Origin: Pseudomonadota bacterium
GTDB lineage: Bacteria; Bdellovibrionota_C; UBA2361; OMIW01
Assembly (NCBI GenBank): GCA_900299205.1
Contig: OMIW01000199.1
Coordinates: forward strand, 1-16,952
Length of the DNA: 16,952 nucleotides
Direction: 5' to 3'
Of the stretch, positions 14,532-16,952 are shown one piece after another (positions within the stretch are counted from its first letter, which is position 1; every line of letters starts with the position of its first letter). The notes below the pieces were generated by a model. It was not told the origin of the DNA, searched no databases, and saw only the letters and a program-made list of their open reading frames with translations. A program made the translations under genes and the position numbers.

Positions 14532-14916
14532 AACGCGCCCCTTTTTTTTGTAATCATCTCCTCTCGGCTGTCTGGATGTGCCTTATTGCCATCGACTCCC
14601 TGCTGGTGCTGACCGAAATCAGACGCCGGGAGGAGAGCCCCCTTTTCATCTCACCGAGCCTTCCGAGGGCGTTGGACTCCGGTGCCTTGAACCTCACCTC
14701 AAGCGCGTCCCATTTCCAATCAATCGAGACTCTGCCGAGGGCACAACTTTTCGGTCATCGCACCAGTCAGGGCATCTCAACTTCGCCCCTCCGACCTAAC
14801 CCTGCCTGATCTATAACAACCATCCACCAATGAAGCAATGATGTTTCTGCAAAAGTTACCCTCGGCGGCACGATTTTACGGTATAACCGATTGATTTTTT
14901 TATTTCCTCAGCGTGG
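14532..14916 (-). promoter_or_regulatory. Gene-free upstream region of the IclR gene with a possible promoter
   Basis: No coding frame is supported here. On the minus strand TTGCTT (14838-14833), a 17-base spacer and TATAGA (14815-14810) form a moderate sigma70-like match, which would give a leader of about 270 bases. A small CGGT-ATA-ACCG hairpin (14879-14889) lies just beyond the dapF stop without a following T run, so no clear terminator of the rpoD-dapF operon is seen. Confidence 0.3.
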
Positions 14917-15858
14917 TTATCTCTGAAGACCCCCTTGACTCAATCCATCGCCCCCGAACTCAATCAACCCCGGGATGGTCATCAGACCCGAGGCGATCTC
15001 CTGAGCCGGCCCGGTCAGATACACTCCACGGCTTCCATCCCATGAGACCGTGAGCTCCCCACCCGGCATACATACCGTCACGGGAGAATCGCAGATACCC
15101 TGCTCAATACTTACGACCGCCGCAGCACAGGCGCCCGTCCCGCATGCTTGGGTAATCCCCGCACCCCGCTCCCATACCCGAACAGAAATTCTTCGCCGAC
15201 TAACAGGAGTCAGCAATTCAAGATTGGTACGGTGGGGGAATAGCGGATCATTCTCAATAATCGGGCCAATCACCCGCAGATCCTCTCCCTCATCGAGAAC
15301 GATGCAGTGCGGATTACCCATCGAGAGTGCCCACACCCTTCGTAGCCGGCCCCCAAGAGAGACCTCATCCCCACGCAGAGATGTTTCACTCAGAAGAGGC
15401 ACTGAAGCCGGCTCAAAGCGCGGGGCGCCCATCGCGACCTGTACGTTCCTTCCCTCATCTGCAGTTACACAATCGACACTCAGGTTTCCGATGGAGACCG
15501 TCACCGGATTCGGCATGAGCCATCCCCATCGATACGCAGCACGCACCACGCATCGTACCCCGTTGCCACACATTCCCATCGGCCCCCCGTCAGGGTTCCG
15601 CATATCGACGATTAATCGATCCAGTGGCACCACTCGTGGATCAAGACCCTCCGTCGCGGAATTCCAATGAGCCGCAACGACAAAAAAACCATCTGCCCCT
15701 AAACCCCGACCTCCATGACAAACCTCCTCTGCGAGCTTTTCTTTGCGCTCCTCGCTCCACCCTCCCAAGGATCGAATCCCATATTCGGGGAGATCCCTCT
15801 CCTGCACAACTACAAACGAGTTGCCACAGCCCTGAATTTTAGAGAAGGGGAGCTCCAT
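14917..15858 (-). CDS. dapF: Diaminopimelate epimerase
   Basis: This enzyme converts LL-diaminopimelate to the meso form, the last step before lysine and a peptidoglycan cross-linking residue. The two catalytic cysteines of this PLP-independent racemase are visible: Cys97 in MCGNGVRC and Cys239 in QACGTGACAA. Also seen are GNSF (12-15, usually GNDF), RNPDGG (88-93) and SMGNPHCIV (179-187). Length 313 is slightly above the usual ~275-285, with insertions near 25-40 and 65-80. The ATG at 15858 is preferred over the TTG at 15861 because AGGG lies six bases upstream, overlapping the stop of the lipoprotein gene. With only eight bases between the two genes they are clearly co-transcribed. Confidence 0.96.
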   Translation of the reverse strand: MELPFSKIQGCGNSFVVVQERDLPEYGIRSLGGWSEERKEKLAEEVCHGGRGLGADGFFVVAAHWNSATEGLDPRVVPLDRLIVDMRNPDGGPMGMCGNGVRCVVRAAYRWGWLMPNPVTVSIGNLSVDCVTADEGRNVQVAMGAPRFEPASVPLLSETSLRGDEVSLGGRLRRVWALSMGNPHCIVLDEGEDLRVIGPIIENDPLFPHRTNLELLTPVSRRRISVRVWERGAGITQACGTGACAAAVVSIEQGICDSPVTVCMPGGELTVSWDGSRGVYLTGPAQEIASGLMTIPGLIEFGGDGLSQGGLQR

Positions 15859-15866
15859 CAAACACC

Positions 15867-16544
15867 CTATCGCAACCCTGTCTCGTTGAGCCCGCCCGCG
15901 ATGTCATCGAGTGACATACTCTCCATCGCTTCATCATCGGCCGCTGGAATAATCGTGACAACAGAGCCCGAGGATCCCGAGAAGACCACCCGAATCAGAC
16001 TGTCATGTTCCCCATCCACTCCATCGAGAGAATAGGGCACTATCTTATAAAGGTATGTATGACCCTCCGTCGCCGAGGCATCAGTAACTGTAACCCGCCG
16101 TTCCTCGCCAGAGAGAGATACGCGACGCACCGGGATTCCAGCCCTCACAGCCTCCTCCTTTTTTCTCTCGAGAGTCTCCAGCGATGTATCCTCTACTCGC
16201 TGGACCACGACAAACGGCACACTCGGATTAAGCGCATCGGAAGCCCTCTCAAGCTTTTTTCGATAGATGAGAAACCCCTGAAGACCAGAGAGCTTTTTAC
16301 CCCGCCGGTCAGTGGTTGGCGCGAGAAAGGTCAGCGTGACTCCACCCGATGTTGCGGTGGCTTCACTGAGCTGCACAGCCGATGGGCTTAATCGCTCGGG
16401 AGCCAGGGGAGGTTCATACCTACCACAACCCACAGCTAGCACCATAAGGCCGACCCAGCGATGGCACCGCGCAACGGCCCTCCGCTTTCTCTGCTTTACT
16501 TCCGATTGTGGGGCCAGCGAGGCCTCCCAGTTACCAACGCGCAT
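15867..16544 (-). CDS. Predicted lipoprotein with fibronectin-III-like domain
   Basis: This 225-residue protein has a basic N-terminus (KQRKRR, 18-23), a short hydrophobic core (31-39) and a lipobox-like LAVGC with Cys40, so it is probably lipid-anchored. Directly after the Cys comes GRYEPPLAPERLSP, similar to the Cys-Gly-x-Lys-Gly-Pro-Leu start of LptM (YifL) and to Fn3-type lipoproteins of other Gram-negatives. Residues about 52-195 look like a beta-sandwich, with a TLTFLAPTTD strand and a GFLIYRKK strand typical of fibronectin III. A charged helix (about 121-134) interrupts it. The start at 16544 has a strong AGGAGGG four to five bases upstream. It lies between rpoD (60 bases upstream) and dapF (eight bases downstream). 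Function is unknown. Confidence 0.75.
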   Translation of the reverse strand: MRVGNWEASLAPQSEVKQRKRRAVARCHRWVGLMVLAVGCGRYEPPLAPERLSPSAVQLSEATATSGGVTLTFLAPTTDRRGKKLSGLQGFLIYRKKLERASDALNPSVPFVVVQRVEDTSLETLERKKEEAVRAGIPVRRVSLSGEERRVTVTDASATEGHTYLYKIVPYSLDGVDGEHDSLIRVVFSGSSGSVVTIIPAADDEAMESMSLDDIAGGLNETGLR

Positions 16545-16604
16545 CGGCCCTCCTGATCGCTCTCCGCCATTTTCGTCGGTCAGAGTCTTTCCTTTTGCAC
16601 TCTT

Positions 16605-16952
16605 TCAGGTCTTACCGTTACCTTTTTTATTTGAACGGCTCGGATGCCGAAGCTTACGGAGCGCCTTTGCCTCGATCTGTCGGATGCGCTCACGGGTCAC
16701 CTCAAAGTTTTGTCCGACCTCCTCGAGAGTGTGATCACTCCTCTCTCCAATACCAAATCGCATACGGAGCACCTTCTCCTCGCGAGGCGTTAGCGACGAA
16801 AGTACCCGACGAGTCTGCTCTTGCAGATTCATGTTAACCACCGCATTTGCAGGGCTAACAACCCGTTTGTCCTCGATAAAATCTCCAAGGTGCGAGTCCT
16901 CTTCCTCGCCGATTGGCGTCTCAAGGGATATCGGCTCTTTAGCAATCTTGAG
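16605..16952 (-). CDS. rpoD: Primary sigma factor RpoD, C-terminal part (5' end outside window)
   Basis: This is the 3' end of the housekeeping sigma-70 gene; the frame is open to the window edge, giving the last 115 residues. It begins in the region 3/4 linker with [20 protein letters not shown] (2-21) and GDFIEDK (23-29), a signature of primary sigma factors. Region 4.1 follows ([16 protein letters not shown], 54-69), then the 4.2 helix-turn-helix ([20 protein letters not shown], 75-94) that reads the -35 element, and [10 protein letters not shown] (97-106). The usual short ending after RHPSRS (SxxLxxFL-type) is replaced by NKKGNGKT. It is the upstream gene of the lipoprotein-dapF group; no clear terminator lies in the 60-base gap. 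Confidence 0.96.
   Translation of the reverse strand, partial: LKIAKEPISLETPIGEEEDSHLGDFIEDKRVVSPANAVVNMNLQEQTRRVLSSLTPREEKVLRMRFGIGERSDHTLEEVGQNFEVTRERIRQIEAKALRKLRHPSRSNKKGNGKT

Overview
This window looks like the chromosome of a Gram-negative bacterium. Evidence: a lipoprotein with an export signal, a Tat-type signal, a LolD/FtsX-type ABC transporter with a secreted lipocalin-like partner, DapF (meso-diaminopimelate synthesis), an ErpA-like Fe-S carrier and a primary sigma factor with a proteobacterial-style end. The lysine/alanine-rich histone-H1-like protein and the compact operons would fit a deltaproteobacterial or Bdellovibrionota-like lineage. That is inference only; I do not recognise a species. 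I saw no CRISPR array, insertion sequence, rRNA or intact tRNA.

Layout. (1) 1-1880, plus strand: four small genes of unknown function (two with three predicted membrane segments, two soluble). The first three each end in an intrinsic terminator, and a frame-broken remnant lies antisense between the first two. The gap at 1330-1662 holds a tmRNA/tRNA-like stretch. (2) 1968-3329, minus: a Tat-signal Mn-type superoxide dismutase and a histone-H1-like protein built of 14-residue repeats, separated by a strong terminator. (3) 3330-4097: a gene-free, pyrimidine-rich stretch. (4) 4098-6490, minus: a secreted subtilisin-family protease and ErpA, with a 30-nt perfect palindrome between them. ErpA has a good sigma70-like promoter. 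(5) 6802-7764, plus: a secreted MA-like zinc peptidase. (6) 7798-14531, minus, read from high to low coordinates: an IclR regulator, a terminator hairpin, an acyl-CoA dehydrogenase, an ABC ATPase, a large FtsX-type permease and a secreted AttH/CrtC-type lipocalin protein. (7) 14917-16952, minus: rpoD (3' part), an Fn3-like lipoprotein and dapF, closely spaced as one operon.

How the genes may work together. The ATPase, permease and lipocalin protein form a recognisable AttEFGH-like envelope lipid or hydrophobic-substrate module. Here it lies directly downstream of an acyl-CoA dehydrogenase and its putative IclR regulator, which suggests a link between lipid handling in the envelope and fatty-acid or branched-chain acyl-CoA oxidation. 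The rpoD-lipoprotein-dapF group ties the housekeeping sigma factor to cell-envelope precursor synthesis; its lipoprotein carries a Cys-Gly...Pro-Pro-Leu-x-Pro start resembling LptM (YifL), the small lipoprotein next to dapF in E. coli. The most interesting targets are the permease/lipocalin/dehydrogenase locus, the hairpin squeezed between the IclR gene and the dehydrogenase start, the rpoD-lipoprotein-dapF arrangement, and the small-gene cluster with possible RNA-gene remnants.
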